Part shown: positions 10,124 through 20,432 of the stretch, one piece after another
Layout: the number at the start of each line of letters is the position of its first letter
Numbering within the stretch: position 1 is the first letter of the stretch
Origin: Tetrapyrgos nigripes
Taxonomy: Eukaryota > Basidiomycota > Agaricomycetes > Agaricales > Campanellaceae
NCBI GenBank assembly: GCA_013368315.1
Contig: JAACJM010000112.1
Location: 186,001 to 250,000 of the forward strand
Direction: 5' to 3'
DNA: 64,000 nt
The notes under the pieces: generated by a model
Seen by the model: the letters and a program-made list of their open reading frames with translations, nothing else
What the model was told of the DNA's origin: nothing
Databases searched by the model: none
Position numbers and translations under genes: made by a program

Positions 10124-11746
10124 CTCAGAAGGAACATCACCAAGCCAGAGTCCTCAAGCCAGTGAGATACGTGGTACTTTGCCATTCAATAAAGCACATC
10201 GACACTCAGAGCATACTTTATCACAATTCTTATCGATTACTGGGCTACTGATGTCAGTAATTTTTTCACTTGAAGATTTTCTTTCAGATCAGGTCACTCC
10301 AGATGTGCACAGTACTTGTAGAAAACCAGACACTGATTTCAATGGATTCAAATCTGATCGAGGTTTCAGTTGACCACAGACAGCACAACCAGCCTCTTCT
10401 ATATTATTAGAATGGAAATCTTCAGTCCAACTTTCAATGATTTTTTTAATGAATTCTGGCTGGTTTGGCTTGGGAGGAAAAAAGTCTGTTTTGACTTGTA
10501 CAGTGCTCAAGGGCTCAAAGACAGATATATATTGCTTACAATCATTAGCACATTTATGAAGACTGCATAGAGCAGCAATTTCATTGAGTTTGAGGTTCCA
10601 ACCAATTTTGATTTTGTGTTGCCTGGCAAGTTTCTGCAAAGTTTTGCGGTTCAACATGGGAACAAGCTTAGAAAGAGGTATGTCAGTATATAAAAGGTTA
10701 GGCACCACGTTTTGAACATTATGCTCTTCACAATCTTGAACTTCCTTGAACCGGAACATCACTGATTCTGGATTTACAATTGAAGTTTCTGCCACTAGAT
10801 AGTCCTTCAGCTGGTAATAATTGAAAGTCGTTTTTGCTACACATGCGCCACCCTTCAAAGCAAATCCAGAGCATTTTGGGTGTGTCAGCAGATGTGATGT
10901 TACTTGATGACTCAGGAGAAACAGCAGGATAAGACGTTGAGAACGATCATGTATTGTTACAAAGAACCGATAGATTTTATCAGTCATATTCATCGTAAGA
11001 GCATGAGTGGTCCATTTTGCGACTCCGTCAAGATTGTTGTTGAACATAATCATTTTAGGGGGAGGATGCAGCATAGACAAGGAAGAGCTGCAGAGAGCAT
11101 GCAGGAAATTGCGGCGGTGATAAAAGGCTACGGACATTAGTGCCCGATAGTCATGACAATACATGAAACTACGAAAAAGCGAAAGTCGGATGTGTAGTAC
11201 CTCCGAATATACATCGAGAAGACACATTGCTAGAGAAACATTGCAGGAGCACGTTACACTGTACAAGGTATACTGCTCAGTGATAGCATGCCAAACATAT
11301 TTGCTTGCTTCATTTGGTATTCTGGTTGTAGCTGACATTGCAAAAGAAAGTAGCGAGAACGAGTGGATTGGTCTTGTAGGCTGCACCATGTGGATCAGAG
11401 TAATAGACTGCTTGATGCATTGTGATGAAGTGATTTTTTCAAACATATAGATCATATTTCGACAAATCGCATATAGTTCCCACTCGAGATCACAAAGAGA
11501 ACTTTGTACAAAATAAATTAATTTCCATAGGATAGTAAATTTCCATGAGCAAATCAATTTCCACGGACAAATCAATTTCCAGTGGCATAGTCCGTGTTCG
11601 GGCGAGCAGGAAGACAATGTAGGAACTGGATTGCAAGGGGAGAAACGTTCACAGGAGTCACTGAGGGTATCCAGGATTGTAACCGAAGACGATGAGAACG
11701 GTATACCGTTACTAGGGATGAGATTGTAATGAGCTGGCGAAAGCAA
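10124..11746 (-). pseudogene. Helitron-1 Rep N-terminal region with two in-frame TGA stops
   Basis: The frame is continuous with 7470-10123 except for TGA at 10154-10156 and 10289-10291. Recognisable N-terminal Helitron features are LQKLARQHKIKIG (about 10600), the Cys-bearing LCSLHKCANDCKQYISVFEPL, CAVCGQL near 10385, and CSECRCALLNGKVPR near 10190-10225. Beyond about 10800 the protein is unlike Rep, so the start at 11746 is only the furthest ATG, not a supported one. The Trp-Lys repeats at residues about 55-75 come from a short DNA repeat. Confidence 0.7.
11515..11585. repeat. Short tandem repeat (CAATTTCC units)
   Basis: Four spaced copies of (A/C)ATTTCC(A/G) as AATTTCCATAGG, AAATTTCCATGAG, CAATTTCCACGG and CAATTTCCAGTGG, about 22-27 bases apart, lie in the 5' part of Helitron-1. 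No gene function is evident. Confidence 0.5.
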
Positions 11747-12343
11747 AGCGAGCTACGCAACAACGCACCAGTATCCGTTGAGTTCCAAGACCGAAAATTG
11801 TAATACCTTGAAGGCAGGAGTATATGGCAAACTGTCCAAGTGCGTAATCCGAGATGTAGCGGAGCTGCCACCCATATTAGTTAGTGCGCAGCTGCGATAC
11901 ACAACAAACGACGCACCTATACCCATCGATATCCGATATCGCGAACTGAAAACTGTAGGGAGCACCAGAGTCCAGCGCTGAGCGAGGGTTATCGAAGCAC
12001 GAATTCCTTGATGCTGTATTGTGTTCAGTTTTTGAGATCGGCAGACACGTTGAGATAATGGGCTGAGGAGTAGGAACTGAGATAAAGAGAGCCAAAAGTA
12101 TGGTGAGCATAGCGAAGAGGTGTTGTCGCATTGAAAAGCTGATGAGCGTTGGGGATGAGAGCGGACAAGGCCACGTCATGACGTGCACAGGATTGGATGA
12201 GAAATGCCGAAGCCGATCGAAACTGAGTACTGAGGTCTGGAGTCTGGACCGCGTCTGGCAGAAAATGCCGGTATACCGACTTGGCATAGCCACTGCTGCA
12301 AACGGCGTGTTATAAGAACGAGACCCTTAAAAGGGCCTCGTAA
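11747..12343 (-). other. Helitron-1 5' leader, no supported gene
   Basis: Non-coding sequence between the Rep frame and the Helitron 5' tip TTACGAGGCCCTTTTAAGGG (12324-12343 read on the minus strand). Short overlapping open frames on both strands have no recognisable features. Confidence 0.5.
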
Positions 12344-12723
12344 TAGGGCATTCCTCCTCGCTATGGACCTTACATATTGACCTGAATCGAGTCTATACAC
12401 TCCATTTACATAGTCTGAGATGGACCTTCTGTATACTATGCTTATCGTTGTCATCAACTGTGTGTTTTTCAGAAAAACCTGTCAAACCTATATACAAAGG
12501 GCAATGGACTTGCCATTTCTCAAAGCACTAGTGTAAATCACAAATTGGGTCTATACTTATAGTGTATCAGTATCCTTTTCAGTATCCTATCTATGTAAAG
12601 GAAGTGGGCAAGCCTGAAATTGAGGAAAGAGCTCTGCAAACCCCTGCCTGCGAGCCTGTGAGTAAAAACATGCATTTGCTGATGTCCTTACACTGACCCT
12701 ATGACAGAAACTTTATATTATTA
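12344..12723. other. Intergenic stretch
   Basis: I see no gene, RNA or repeat that can be supported here. Confidence 0.4.
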
Positions 12724-12983
12724 CTGGGGCAAAGAGCCATCACTTCGCGTGGCAAATTACGAGGCCCTTTCATGTAGTCTAACTCAGGTTATGCAGAAAG
12801 GAGGGAGAATCAGTGGAAAGTGAGAGGGAAGAAGGGTGTTAAGCAGACTAATTTGACATGCTAGCATGACATCATGGTTATTGCAAAGACCAGCTGTGGC
12901 AATGAAAAGGGGTGGGAGTTTGAGGTCGTAGTAAAATTTTCGAGGTCAACATAAGTTAACTCAGCCTTTAAGAGGCCTCGTAA
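12724..12983 (-). mobile_element. Short non-autonomous Helitron, copy A
   Basis: Plus-strand ends are A|CTGGGGCAAAGAGCCATCAC and AAGAGGCCTCGTAA. It shares its interior, in opposite orientation, with 21794-22113 (for example CTGATTCTCCCTCCTTTCTGCATAACCTGAGTTAGACTA and GACCTCGAAAATTTTAC read on the minus strand). It has the same 3' hairpin block as Helitron-1 and no coding capacity. The right boundary is uncertain by a few bases because of an A-run. Confidence 0.75.
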
Positions 12984-14254
12984 AATAAGCTTCTCAGCCT
13001 TTTCACTAGAAGGCAGAATGTGAGCACTGAATTCATTTGTTTGCTCGAAATCCTAGTACACCTAGTATAAGCTGTATCCGTCCTAGGCACCACTTGGAGA
13101 GTCAGAGCCAGACATCCACATACAGTCACCTATAAAATACATTGAAGGGTACACCATAAAGTTACAAGTTCTGGTATTCCTTCTTGCCTTGCTTCTGGAC
13201 TCACTTATTCTGGATATCTTCTGAGTCCATCATGACTTTTCCAGTGACATTTTGTCAACTCATTCTCAAGTAGGGGTTTTGGGGCGGTCTATGCCCTTGT
13301 GATCATGTAGTTTACAGCTTGCATGTACGTTTTAGGTAGCTCTTCACCTGAATCCACTGTGTTTAGCTCTGGCGTAGTGGTAGCTGGCCCTTGGCCTACT
13401 CCACCATCCAAATATCAAGCATAGCCTCATCTCCAGTTGCATTAAATAGAGGGCCTCAATTTCAAATTGGCAGTTCTACAATGCCACTGGAAGCAATTGA
13501 AGAGGTAAAGAATAGTAAAGAGGACTGAGCAAGGGGATATACACATTGTCGATGTAAGCCATCTCTCTAGCGCGCACACAATATTTAACAGAGACACTGA
13601 CCTAACCATGATGATCAGGCCTAGACAAACTCTCTGACGACGTGGAACCCAAGCATCTTGGGCTCCTGTACAGATTGGCAGAGATATTGGTCGTAATCAT
13701 GCTCAACAAGCTGATGACGATGACATGAACCTGTACCAACTTTATGGCTTGTATTGACGCCTCCACTTACTTGCAAGCTTTGCTATTAGGCCAAACTGGG
13801 GGCAACTGCCCCCATTGAAACATAGAAATTGTGAATGAATGGTAGGGCTAAAAAATGAGGTATAGATGTGTGTGTGATGAGGATGAGGATGGTGGCAGTG
13901 AGAAAAGATGTGACTCGGAGTGAATGAGTGGATGAGAAGAAAAGAAAATGAAATAAAGACAATAACATAAATTGAGATAAGTGAAAACTTGAAAAGTCAT
14001 AAAGATTGGATGGTCTGGATGGATGGTCTGGATGGATGGTATGGATAGCTGGGTAGTGTGCATGGAAGGCTTGCATGTAGTGGATGAATGGAATGAGTGG
14101 GAATTATGTGCACACTAGAGCCTAAGACAGTGCTGTTTTTCGTTTATAAGCAGTGTCCTGAAGACATTTGTAGTCATGTTTGCACTTTGGAGACTCTTTA
14201 GCTCAATGGGTTGGATCACGGCAGATGTTACACAGATGACAGCGACCTTCAGGA
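12984..14254. other. Non-coding stretch left of the gypsy element
   Basis: No supported gene. A (GGATGGTCT)n-like microsatellite lies at about 14006-14046. TTAGCTCAATGGGTTGGATCACGG at about 14197 resembles a tRNA A box but has no matching T arm. The last bases (CAGGA, 14250-14254) are the gypsy target duplication, so this stretch should be contiguous with the copia element at 21239. Confidence 0.45.
14006..14046. repeat. GGATGGTCT/GGATGGAT microsatellite
   Basis: Repeated GGATGGTCTGGATGGATGGTCTGGATGGATGG on the plus strand, about 40 bases, with no associated gene. Confidence 0.7.
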
Positions 14255-14713
14255 TGTCATGACGTCTATATTTGGTACTATTTATTTCTTCTTATCTCTG
14301 TATCCTCAGATCTTTACACCATATGACTCTTGTTCCACATGCTATGCACCGGACCTTTCATTTCTCCAATACAGCTTCGATACAGCTTCTTTACAGCTTC
14401 CTTTACAGCTTTCTTTACAGCTTTCCTTACAGCTTCCCTTACAGCTTTACTTTTACATATATAAACCCTGTCCTGACACCTGGTTTCCCATCTTGACCTC
14501 TTCGTCATTGGACCAGGTGTGTATTCCCCTTTTTTCATTACTTCTTTCACCTTTACTGATGGGCACTGTAGTTCCAGTACTTACTGCTGTCTGTTAGGTA
14601 TTTAATACATTCTTTGCTGTTGGGACCAGTTCCAGTACTTACCGCTGTCTGTTAGTCGAGTTGAGCCCGTAGCTCCTTGTTATCACTATCTAAGTGCTTG
14701 CCTCTTTGTGACA
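14255..14713 (+). repeat. 5' LTR of the chromovirus
   Basis: TGTCATGACGTC to CTCTTTGTGACA, 459 bp. It matches 20433-21238 once the nested Helitron is removed, but has an extra segment of about 58 bp near 14593-14650 that repeats GTTCCAGTACTTAC(T/C)GCTGTCTG. A run of (TTTACAGCTTCC)n-like units lies at 14385-14450. Confidence 0.9.
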
Positions 14714-15088
14714 TTAGGTCGAGATCCCTTACTGCACCAGTGGCCTCTGTATAGGTTGTCCTTGCAGGCACTACTGTCACCACATTGGGACGATATGCCA
14801 CACCATCCTAAATCTCTGATTCATCTGTCTCTGCATCTCCCCCACTGTCTTCACCACTGCCCTGTGTAGGTTTCCTACACGGTCTTGACTTATCAGATCA
14901 GAAGCACATCAGCTTTGATATCAACAGCTACGTTGAAGACAGAGAAGAACTCTACAATGACTGCCAGCAACAGCCTTGTCCCCACACTCATCACTCCATT
15001 CCCCAGGTCTGCTACTACTTCTGGGAAGGAAACAATAGTATAATCCTACCCAGCAATCCAGCCCTACTCCACTCCCACTTCCTATGTC
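14714..15088 (+). other. Chromovirus leader between 5' LTR and gag
   Basis: This should hold the primer-binding site just after 14713 (TTAGGTCGAGATCCC), though I cannot name the tRNA. No coding region is supported. Confidence 0.4.
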
Positions 15089-15874
15089 TTGCCTTCAGCC
15101 ACCTGCCATTCTCTGTTCCTGAATTCAGTACTTCCACTGCTCCATCACCAGATCTCTCCACTTCTGCTATCTGTTCCACCTTCTGCCATACCAACAGCCC
15201 ATCCCAGTCCTACACTCGCACCCAATCCATCTCCTCTTCCTGTGTCACCAGTCCCACTCAGTCCTGTTGCCTCCCCAATCACTGACATTGACATGTCCTC
15301 CGCCACCCTTGAAAACCTCCTTCAGGCTCTGGTCAACAACCAGAACCAGCTGCAACAGGCAATCACCAATTTGGTCAATAGACCTACCCGTGAATCCTCA
15401 GACAAAACTCCCAAACCTGCCCCATTCAAAGGCAAGCCAGCCAAGCTCGACTCATTCCTATCTCTCTTCATTCTCTGGGCTGGAGAACAGAAATGGCTCA
15501 AACTTGATAATGGGAAACTTGACCCATGGAAGTGCATTGCAGAAGCACTCCTTATGATAGAGGGATCTGCTGCAGAATGGGCTGCAGAGTATGCTCGTCA
15601 TATCAGCAGAGTCCAAGCAGAAGAAGCCAGAGCAGTCTTTCCCTGGGAAGGGAACTGGGACAACTTCACCCATGCACTAAAGGTTCGGTTCAGGGTAGCA
15701 AACAAGCAACAGCTGGCCAAGAACAAGCTCGAGGCATTGAAGCAGGGAGATAAAACAGTCACAGAGTTCTCTCTCATATTTTCAAGATGTGGGTGGAGAA
15801 GACTGGGTTCTCAGATCAGGACCTCCAGTACAAGTTCTGGAAGCACCTTCATAAGGACCTATTGTTCCCATTAG
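15089..15874 (+). pseudogene. Chromovirus Gag, N-terminal part
   Basis: A likely start is the ATG at 15293 (MSSATLENLLQALVNNQNQ), after a Pro/Ser-rich in-frame extension. FKGKPAKLDSFLSLFILW and KVRFRVANKQQLAKNKLEAL are typical of Gag in Ty3/gypsy elements of this branch. The frame shifts near 15790, after KTVTEFSLIF. Gag resumes beyond a small MITE insertion with the zinc knuckle at 16290-16340. Confidence 0.75.
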
Positions 15875-15881
15875 CAAATGT

Positions 15882-16063
15882 CATCACACAAAATTACTCT
15901 CCATGATAACTCTATTATGAAGATTATATTGGACTAAATTGGACTCTAGTCCAATATAACTGGGTTATAACTCCCATAACTCAATTATCACCAAGCTGCA
16001 ATCTGGTTGGAACTTGGATAAAACAGTTCTGAGAGTTAGCATGGAGTGTATTTTTGTGTGATG
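15882..16063. mobile_element. MITE-like insertion in gag
   Basis: Imperfect terminal inverted repeats of about 32 bp: CATCACACAAAATTACTC on the left against CATCACACAAAAATACACTC (reverse complement of the right end). Inside is a 12-bp hairpin, TATATTGGACTA/TAGTCCAATATA (about 15928-15962). Gag coding stops at the left edge. I could not fix the target duplication. Confidence 0.55.
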
Positions 16064-16125
16064 GTGGAGCTAGGACAGAAGGAGGCCCTAAAAACCTGGA
16101 CAAGTTGATCAACTGAGCACTTCAT

Positions 16126-16413
16126 GTGGAACAGATCCTAGCAGAGTTCATAGGAAAGCTGGTCACTAGCCCTACCCCATCCCTCTCCAAATTCTCTTCT
16201 GCATGCGACCCTAATGCCATGGACGTTGATGCCTCCTGTACCAAGCGTCCCCAAGTTAATGGACATACCTTCATGGACTATCAAAAGGCAATGCAGGGGC
16301 ACTGCTATGGCTGTGGTTCCAGGGATCACCTGAAACGAGATGGAAATCATGGTCGCGACAAGTGTGACTACTGTGAGAGGATGGGTCATCGCTCCTCCGT
16401 CTGTCAGGACTGA
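16126..16413 (+). pseudogene. Chromovirus Gag, zinc-knuckle part
   Basis: CYGCGSRDHLKRDGNHGRDKC and CDYCERMGHRSSVC give two Cys/His clusters, the second a clear CCHC-type nucleocapsid knuckle that binds element RNA. It ends in TGA at 16411. It is the C-terminal portion of the gag begun at 15089. Confidence 0.75.
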
Positions 16414-16819
16414 TACATGGGTCGACCCAAAGGAGGAGGCTGAAACAGACAGTGTGTAGCTGCCACTGGGAGTGACTCTTTTAGTCTCTTCCCTAATGAT
16501 CCACCTCCCTCTACCTCTACTCCTGTCCCCACTGCTACTGTTGCTGCTTCCTCGTCCACTGAATCACTGTTGGTGCTCACTGCCCTGCAAAAATCTATCG
16601 CTGATCAAACTGCCTTACTCCATAACATTGCTAACCAACAGGGTTTTTGAAACGGGTGTCCGTTCCCACCATGGTGCGAACACCCTTGACTACCCACATG
16701 CTCTCTTGTTCCTCATACAATTCTATTCCTTCATGTACCATATCCAGTATCCCTGAAATAGAATCTTATGCTTCTCACTTCTATATATGTGTGAAACTCT
16801 GAGGAAGATGAAATGAGGC

Positions 16820-17218
16820 AGTGGTAGTGGTGATGGTTGACAGTGGAGCTACAGGTCTGTTCCTGGGACAATCATTTGTAAAGCAACACTGGATCCAAAC
16901 CTATCCCTCCGTAAACCCCTAGATGTCTACAACATTGATGGAACCCTTAACCAAGCAGGGTGTATAGATTGGTTCTGCTGGCTAGCTATGACAGCAGATG
17001 GACAGGAGGTGTGGCTAGATTTTCTGGTTACGGACTTAGGTGGAGAAGATGTCATCCTGGGTCTTCCCTGGTTGCGTAAGATGAACCCACAGATTGACTG
17101 GACAAGTGGCCAACTGCAAATCCCTATAGCACTGCCCCATCAGTGGAAGAGGTCCCCGATCAGGATCAGTTCGTTGCTACCAATTTCAGACCAACCTCAA
17201 GGGGAAATGCCATCCTAG
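16820..17218 (+). pseudogene. Chromovirus aspartic protease
   Basis: A frame with VDSGATGLFLGQSFV supplies the catalytic DSGA motif, followed by GGEDVILGLPWLRKMNPQIDW, the conserved end of retrotransposon proteases. It would cut the Gag-Pol polyprotein. The frame around it is disrupted, so it is a relic. Confidence 0.75.
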
Positions 17219-17456
17219 AAGGCACAGAGTCTGAATCAACCCAGTCGATTCCTCAGGGAACACATGCACCCACAGACCAACCCCAGATCTGGCAACAGAA
17301 AAGGAGGAGGAGGAACCCCAAGTCTATCGCATTCATGCTAATAGGGCTACAAGGTGCTCCTGGAAGAAAGCAGGGATCCTTGCTGAGACTGGAGAAGAAG
17401 TCTGGTGTGCTGCAGGGTTCACTTATTCACAACAGCTGGCTGAAGAAGCAAACTGG

Positions 17457-18222
17457 ATGAAACCAAAACAGTCGTTTGAGGAGATAGTCTCTCCTCAATA
17501 TTGGGATTACTCTCAGGTCTTCTCCAAAGCTGAGTCAGAGCGCCTCCCTGCACACAAACCCTGGGATCATGCTATTGAACTGGTACCTGGAGCACCTGCC
17601 ACCCTACAAACCAAGATCTACCCAATGTCCATCAATGAACAGCAGGAACTTGATCAATTCCTTGATGAGAATGTCCACAAGGGTTATATCCGACCCTCCA
17701 AATCCCCTCTGTCCTCTCCAGTCTTCTTTGTGAAGAAGAAAGACAGGAAACTTCGGTTTGTTCAGGATTACCGATGCCTAAACAAGTACACTATTAAGAA
17801 CTGCTACCCTCTTCCCCTTGTTGCTGACATAGTCAGTTGCCTTCAAGGTGCCAAGTACTTCACCAAGTTTGATGTATGTTGGAGGTATAACAATGTCCAG
17901 ATCAAACAGGGGGATGAGTGGAAGGCAGTGTTTGCAACCAACTGAGGGCTTTTTGAACCTACCGTCATGTTCTTCAGATTGACAAACTCGCCAGCTACTT
18001 TCCAGGGCCTCATGAACTCCATCTTCTCAGACTTGATCACAGCAGGAAAGGTAGCAGTTTATCTGGATGACATCCTGATCTTCAGTGGGACTCTGGAAGA
18101 GCATTGAGAAGTGGTTCAGGAAGTGCTAGCCAGGTTAAAAAGGAATGATCTGTATCTGAGGCCAGAGAAATGTGAGTTTGAACGGGAAGAGATAGAATAT
18201 CTTGGGTTGATTATCTGGGAGG
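17457..18222 (+). pseudogene. Chromovirus reverse transcriptase
   Basis: Motifs in order: ELDQFLDENVHKGYIRPSKSP, SSPVFFVKKKDRKLRFVQDY, YPLPLVADIVSCLQGAKYFTK, FDVCWRYNN, and [12 protein letters not shown], the catalytic YxDD box near 18055-18090. In-frame stops at 17943 and 18105 and further damage break it. Coding stops abruptly after YLGLIIWEG at about 18222, where an inverted segment starts. Confidence 0.85.
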
Positions 18223-18569
18223 GTGCCAAAGACCATCTTCTAACATCTGCATTAAGGCTCCCCCTGTTGCAAAGCCCAAAGCATCTACTTCAACTTGGGT
18301 AGGACAATCCGGTGACCAGAGTGTAAGAATGGGCGCAGATGTGAAGGCTGTTTGAAGGGAGTCAAAGGCTTCCTGTTGGTGAGTTCCCCAATTCAATGAG
18401 ATGTCTTTGTGTGTAAGGTCATTCAGAGGTTGAGCAGTTTTGGCAAAGCTCTGTATGAATCGTCAGTAGAAATTAGCAAAGCCAGGAACACCCAAACGTC
18501 GTGGACATTGTGGGGAACTGGCCAATGCTGTACTGCTGCCACCTTCACAGGGTCCATACGAACTTGCCC
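18223..18569 (-). pseudogene. Inverted segment of chromovirus RT/RNase H
   Basis: Read on the minus strand, this stretch encodes the piece that should follow on the plus strand: MDPVKVAAVQHWPVP, then a Tyr-rich linker, then WGTHQQEAFDSLQTAFTSAP and ATGGALMQMLEDGLWHP, the RT thumb and start of RNase H. The plus-strand pol stops at one edge and resumes with PVAFHSASMQSAEHN at the other, so this is an inversion in place, not a foreign insert. Confidence 0.85.
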
Positions 18570-18890
18570 CAGTAGCATTCCATTCAGCGTCCATGCAGTC
18601 AGCTGAACACAATTGTGAAATCTATGACCGAGAAATGCTGGCTATTATCGAGGCACTGAAGGATTGACGGAGTTATCTGGAAGGACTACCACAGCCTTTT
18701 GAAATCATCACAGACCACTCAAATCTAGAGTTCTGGCAAACAGCACAGGATCTTAGTCAATGACAAGCAAGATGGGCCTTGTGGCTATCACACTTTGACT
18801 TTTGACTAATCCATCACTCAGGCAAAGTGAATACCCAAGCAGATGCCCTCTCTCGCCTTCCCTCCCACCAAGTAACAGACTGAGAAGACA
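18570..18890 (+). pseudogene. Chromovirus RNase H, remainder
   Basis: VAFHSASMQSAEHN, YDREMLAIIEALKD, ITDHSNLEFW and HSGKVNTQADALSRLPS are the standard closing motifs of Ty3/gypsy RNase H, which removes RNA from the RNA-DNA hybrid. Several stops (near 18668, 18760 and 18805) break it. Confidence 0.8.
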
Positions 18891-19079
18891 GTCTGGAAAC
18901 CACAGTACTCAGACCAGAGCACTTTGTAAGGCTTGCTGCTACTATGCTGGTCAACCCCCTAGAAAAACGAATTTGTCAGGCACTGGGGAGAGAAGTGGAG
19001 GTGTTAAAAGGACTAGAGCAGTTGAAGAAGGAGGGGTCGCAATGACTTGCCAATGGTTTACCTGAGTGGGAAGAGGATA

Positions 19080-19985
19080 ATGGATTGGTATACCACAAGG
19101 GTGAGTCTATGTTCCTCCAAATGAAGAGCTGCAGAAGGCAGTAGTAGAAAAGTGCCATGACGAGCCATCAGCAGGACATCCAGGGCTATATGGGACACTC
19201 AATTTGGTAACCTCACACTTCTGGTGGCCCACCATTCGCTCTTTTGTGGAGAAGTATGTTGAGGGATGTGATAAATGTGCCAGGAAGAAGCTGCAACGTC
19301 ATCTGTGAGCAGTAATCCAACCTTTGGACGTACCCTTAGGACTCTGGGAAGAAGTTGGAGTTGACCTCATTACACAGCTACCATCCTCACAAGGTTATGA
19401 TACCTCTACGGAAAACAAGTCCACGCCCTTCCCTGCACCTCTAACATCACTGCCACTGAAGTTGCCAACCTATACTACCGAGAAATCTTCTGCCTTCATG
19501 GCCTCCCACTCCACTTTGTGTCAGATCGCGGTCCACAGTTTGCAGTGCAAGCCATGCACTCTCTGTTAGACTGACTGGGGATCAAGTCAAGCCTTTCCTC
19601 AGGCTACCGACCCAGACAAATGGACAGACAGAACAAGCCAACCAGGAAGTGGAGAAATATCTGCATCTCTACACCAACTATAGGCAGGATGATTGGGTGG
19701 AGCACCTTCCTATGGCCAAATTTGTTCTGAACTCCTGCACACACTCTGCACATGGCATAGCACCTTTTGAGGTGACTTATGACTACCTTCCTCTGTTCAA
19801 CATACTGGTGGGCTGATGCACAGGCATTCCAAATGTAGAAGACCATCTCAAAATCCTAAGACAGGTTTGAAGAGATGCAGGATCAGCACTGCACCTGGCT
19901 AAGCACCGTATGAAGGATATGAAAGAGGGAAACAGAAGGGACATCAGTTCAAGGTTGGGGACCATGTTTGGCTGAGTGCAGAAGA
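19080..19985 (+). pseudogene. Chromovirus integrase
   Basis: CHDEPSAGHPG with GCDKCARKKLQ is the HHCC zinc-binding N-terminus. LGLWEEVGVDLITQLPSS starts the catalytic core, and the next stretches (GLPLHFVSDRG-like and TNGQTEQANQEVEKYL-like in shifted frames, 19495-19655) supply the other acidic positions. Frameshifts and stops make it non-functional. Confidence 0.8.
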
Positions 19986-20393
19986 CATCAACTTGAAATT
20001 TTCAAGTGACAAGTTGGGGGACAGGCAGCTGGGACCATATGAGATTGTGGAGAAAATTGGAGATTTAGACTATTGGTTAGACCTCCCTGAAACTCTTAAT
20101 CGTCTGCACCCAGTATTCCATGTCAACAAACTCTACCCCTACAAGGGTAATTTGGTGAATGGGCTCTTACCTGAGGAGCCAGAGCCAGTATACCTCGAGG
20201 GGGAGGATGAACCCAAATACGAAGTGGACACCCTTTTGGATAGCAGGATATGATGGAGGTGACTGAAATACCTTGTCAAGTGGAAAGGGTACAATGACAG
20301 TCACAACTCATGGGAGCCAGTTGCAAACCTCAAAAATGCGAAACATAAGATCACAGCATTCCACAAGAAACACCCAGAGGCAACAAAGACTTA
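19986..20393 (+). pseudogene. Integrase C-terminus and chromodomain
   Basis: FSSDKLGDRQLGPYEIVEKI and LNRLHPVFHVNKLYPYKGN are the GPY/F module. Past stops at about 20251 and 20260, [19 protein letters not shown] (about 20265-20325) is a chromodomain with its aromatic residues, which steers chromovirus integration to chromatin with methylated histone H3. TAG at 20393 ends the polyprotein. Confidence 0.85.
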
Positions 20394-20418
20394 GGATTCA
20401 TCAAGGATGATGAAGTGT

Positions 20419-20432
20419 AGGAGGGGGGGTAA
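20419..20432 (+). promoter_or_regulatory. Polypurine tract of the chromovirus
   Basis: AGGAGGGGGGGTAA lies directly before the 3' LTR (TGTCATGATG at 20433) and would prime plus-strand DNA synthesis. Confidence 0.8.

Larger units (their letters stand above)
1522..12343 (-). mobile_element. Helitron-1, autonomous-type, decayed and interrupted
   Basis: The element reads right to left. Its 5' end is TTACGAGGCCC, whose outermost base is at 12343, followed on the plus strand by host T; this is the same terminus as the short Helitrons elsewhere in the window. At the left lies the 3' hairpin (1548-1565), and the exact 3' end is uncertain; A|CTAAAATG at 1521/1522 is the best A|T-type candidate. Inside is one long Rep-helicase frame broken by a 2407-bp gypsy insertion and by TGA codons at 10154-10156 and 10289-10291. 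Helitrons move by rolling-circle transfer without target duplication. Confidence 0.8.

Noticed and set aside
10904..11450. Plus-strand open frames over the Helitron-1 N-terminal region
   Set aside because: They are antisense shadows of the Rep frame with no recognisable domains.
14197..14254. tRNA-like A box TTAGCTCAATGGGTTGGATCA left of the chromovirus
   Set aside because: No T arm with a TTCRA loop and no acceptor pairing could be found, either directly or after joining across the chromovirus insertion.
14272..14597. Ser/Leu-rich frames in the chromovirus LTR
   Set aside because: They translate the TTTACAGCTTCC repeats of the LTR; the same frames recur in the other LTR and have no start context.
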